Both the position numbers and the translations under genes were made by a program. The notes beneath the pieces were generated by a model. That model did not search any database. It saw only the letters and a list, made by a program, of their open reading frames with translations, and had not been told where the DNA came from. A stretch of DNA of 6,696 nucleotides from Clostridia bacterium (lineage in GTDB: Bacteria; Bacillota; Clostridia; Oscillospirales; CAG-272). How positions within the stretch are numbered: the stretch's first letter is position 1; every line of letters begins with the position of its first letter. Where the stretch lies: positions 1 to 6,696 of the forward strand of contig JAGALI010000223.1 of assembly GCA_017625275.1 (NCBI GenBank), in the 5' to 3' direction. Positions 5,892 to 6,696 of this stretch are shown here, one piece after another.

Positions 5892-6434
5892 ATGGTTTAT
5901 ATGTTTTTAGCAGATGGCTTCGAGGAAATTGAGGCCCTATACACTCTTGATGTTTTGAGACGCGCAGGCATTGATATTAAAACCGTTGGTGTTGGTGGTA
6001 AAACAGCCACAGGCTCCCACCAAATACCTGTTGCTTGTGATGTTACTGCTGATGAAATCAGCCCTGATAGTGAATTTGATATGATTATTCTTCCAGGTGG
6101 TATGCCTGGCTCTACCAACCTTGACAAAAGCGAGGTTGTCGACCATTTTATTTCCGTTGCTAACGAAAATGGGAAATTTATTTGCGCAATTTGTGCTGCC
6201 CCGTTTGTCCTCGGCAAGCGTGGAATTTTAAAGGGAAAGAGAGCCACCTGCTATCCTGGCTTTGAAGCTGAGCTTATTGGTGCTACTCTTGTAGATGCCG
6301 GCTGTGTACGCGATGGAAGCATTATCACGGCACGCGCTATGGGCTCTGCCCACGAGTTTGCATTCGAAATTTTAGGTGCACTTACTGACGATAATATGGT
6401 GCAAAAAATCAAAAAAGCAATTTTGCTTGACTAA
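5892..6434 (+). CDS. DJ-1/PfpI-family protein
   Basis: Encodes 180 residues, a typical length for the DJ-1/YajL/PfpI family. The N-terminal ADGFEEIEALYTLDVLRRAG carries the conserved Glu (E11) that contacts the active cysteine; IILPGGMPGSTNL (65-77) and FICAICAAPFVLGKRGIL (96-113) with the nucleophile-elbow Cys101 follow. Where human DJ-1 has His126, this protein has CYPGF (120-124), as many bacterial homologues do. The C-terminal ITARAMGSAHEFAFEI segment fits the family. Members have been assigned redox sensing, chaperone and glyoxalase-like or deglycase activities, and which applies here is unknown. AGGAG (5881-5885) overlaps the preceding stop codon and sits 6 nt from the ATG, so translation should follow that of the acetyltransferase. 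No membrane or signal segment is seen. Confidence 0.93.
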   Translation: MVYMFLADGFEEIEALYTLDVLRRAGIDIKTVGVGGKTATGSHQIPVACDVTADEISPDSEFDMIILPGGMPGSTNLDKSEVVDHFISVANENGKFICAICAAPFVLGKRGILKGKRATCYPGFEAELIGATLVDAGCVRDGSIITARAMGSAHEFAFEILGALTDDNMVQKIKKAILLD

Positions 6435-6447
6435 GAAAGAGGTTTTT

Positions 6448-6696
6448 ATGGCTATTACTCCTATAAAAAGAGCTAAGGATTTAATCCGTGCAGAGTTCTC
6501 TGCCCGTCGCGACGCGCTCTCTTTAGATGAGCGTGCCTCTCGTAGTGCAAAAATTTGTAGCTATGCTGAGGGCTTGGTTAGCTTTAAGCACGCTGATATT
6601 GTGCTTTTATACGCGCCTATAAAATCCGAGATAGATGTAATGTCTATTGCTATATCTGCGCTTGAAAAGGGTAAAAGAGTTGCCTTTCCTAGGTGC
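6448..6696 (+). CDS. 5-formyltetrahydrofolate cyclo-ligase, N-terminal fragment
   Basis: The first 83 codons are visible before the right edge; the family is about 180-200 residues. The enzyme (MTHFS; YgfA or YqgN in model species) converts 5-formyl-THF to 5,10-methenyl-THF with ATP, returning a storage or inhibitory folate to the one-carbon pool. Diagnostic stretches are an N-terminal helix with KDLIRAEFSARRDALSLDER (10-29), IVLLYAPIKSEIDV (51-64) and GKRVAFPRC (75-83), all in the expected order and spacing. AGAAAGAGG (6434-6442) lies 5 nt before the ATG. The gap to the DJ-1 gene is 13 nt, so it is most likely the next gene of the ftsK-tmk operon. The ATP-binding C-terminal half is outside the window. 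Confidence 0.93.
   Translation, partial: MAITPIKRAKDLIRAEFSARRDALSLDERASRSAKICSYAEGLVSFKHADIVLLYAPIKSEIDVMSIAISALEKGKRVAFPRC

Noticed and set aside
5897..6247. Antisense open frame of 116 codons
   Set aside because: It lies entirely inside the DJ-1-family gene, has no recognisable motif, and the sense frame has full family signatures.
1..6696. Search for mobile elements, CRISPR arrays, tRNA or rRNA genes, toxin-antitoxin or defence genes
   Set aside because: None seen; nearly all of the window is explained by recognisable housekeeping genes and short intergenic regions.

Overview
The window looks like ordinary chromosomal housekeeping DNA from a low-to-moderate GC Gram-positive bacterium. 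I infer Bacillota, class Clostridia, probably a gut-type lineage. The reasons are strong GGAGG/AAAGGA-type ribosome binding sites, the thymidylate kinase subtype (GKGTQ P-loop, NRY instead of DRY), and rpsO-pnp next to an ftsK/spoIIIE gene. Placement below class is a guess.

Layout. Minus strand, left part: the 5' end of pnp (polynucleotide phosphorylase, cut by the window edge), an unusual structured leader, a strong intrinsic terminator, then rpsO (ribosomal protein S15) with its own consensus promoter and a leader of about 100 nt. Upstream of these, still on the minus strand, are two tandem half-size TauE/SafE-family membrane proteins. Their start/stop overlap suggests translational coupling, and together they equal one normal TSUP carrier. 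A 191-bp divergent intergenic region (1506-1696) holds promoter-like sequences on both strands, a 10-bp direct repeat and a GC-rich inverted repeat.

Plus strand, right part: a tightly packed operon of ftsK/spoIIIE (DNA translocase), tmk (dTMP kinase), a GNAT-type acetyltransferase with a TTG start, a DJ-1/PfpI-family protein, and the first 83 codons of 5-formyltetrahydrofolate cyclo-ligase (cut by the right edge). Junctions are 1-nt overlap, 4-nt overlap, 9-nt gap and 13-nt gap, so co-transcription is very likely.

Functionally, the left side is translation and RNA turnover, where S15 and PNPase are classically co-encoded and autoregulated. The right side joins chromosome segregation with dTTP synthesis and folate recycling; both of the last two feed DNA synthesis through thymidylate. 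The acetyltransferase and DJ-1 proteins are likely protective or modifying enzymes of unknown substrate. I see no mobile element, CRISPR array, tRNA or rRNA, and no clear evidence of a novel multi-gene system. The points most worth a second look are the two RNA leaders, the split TauE pair, the divergent promoter region and the variant motor motifs of FtsK.
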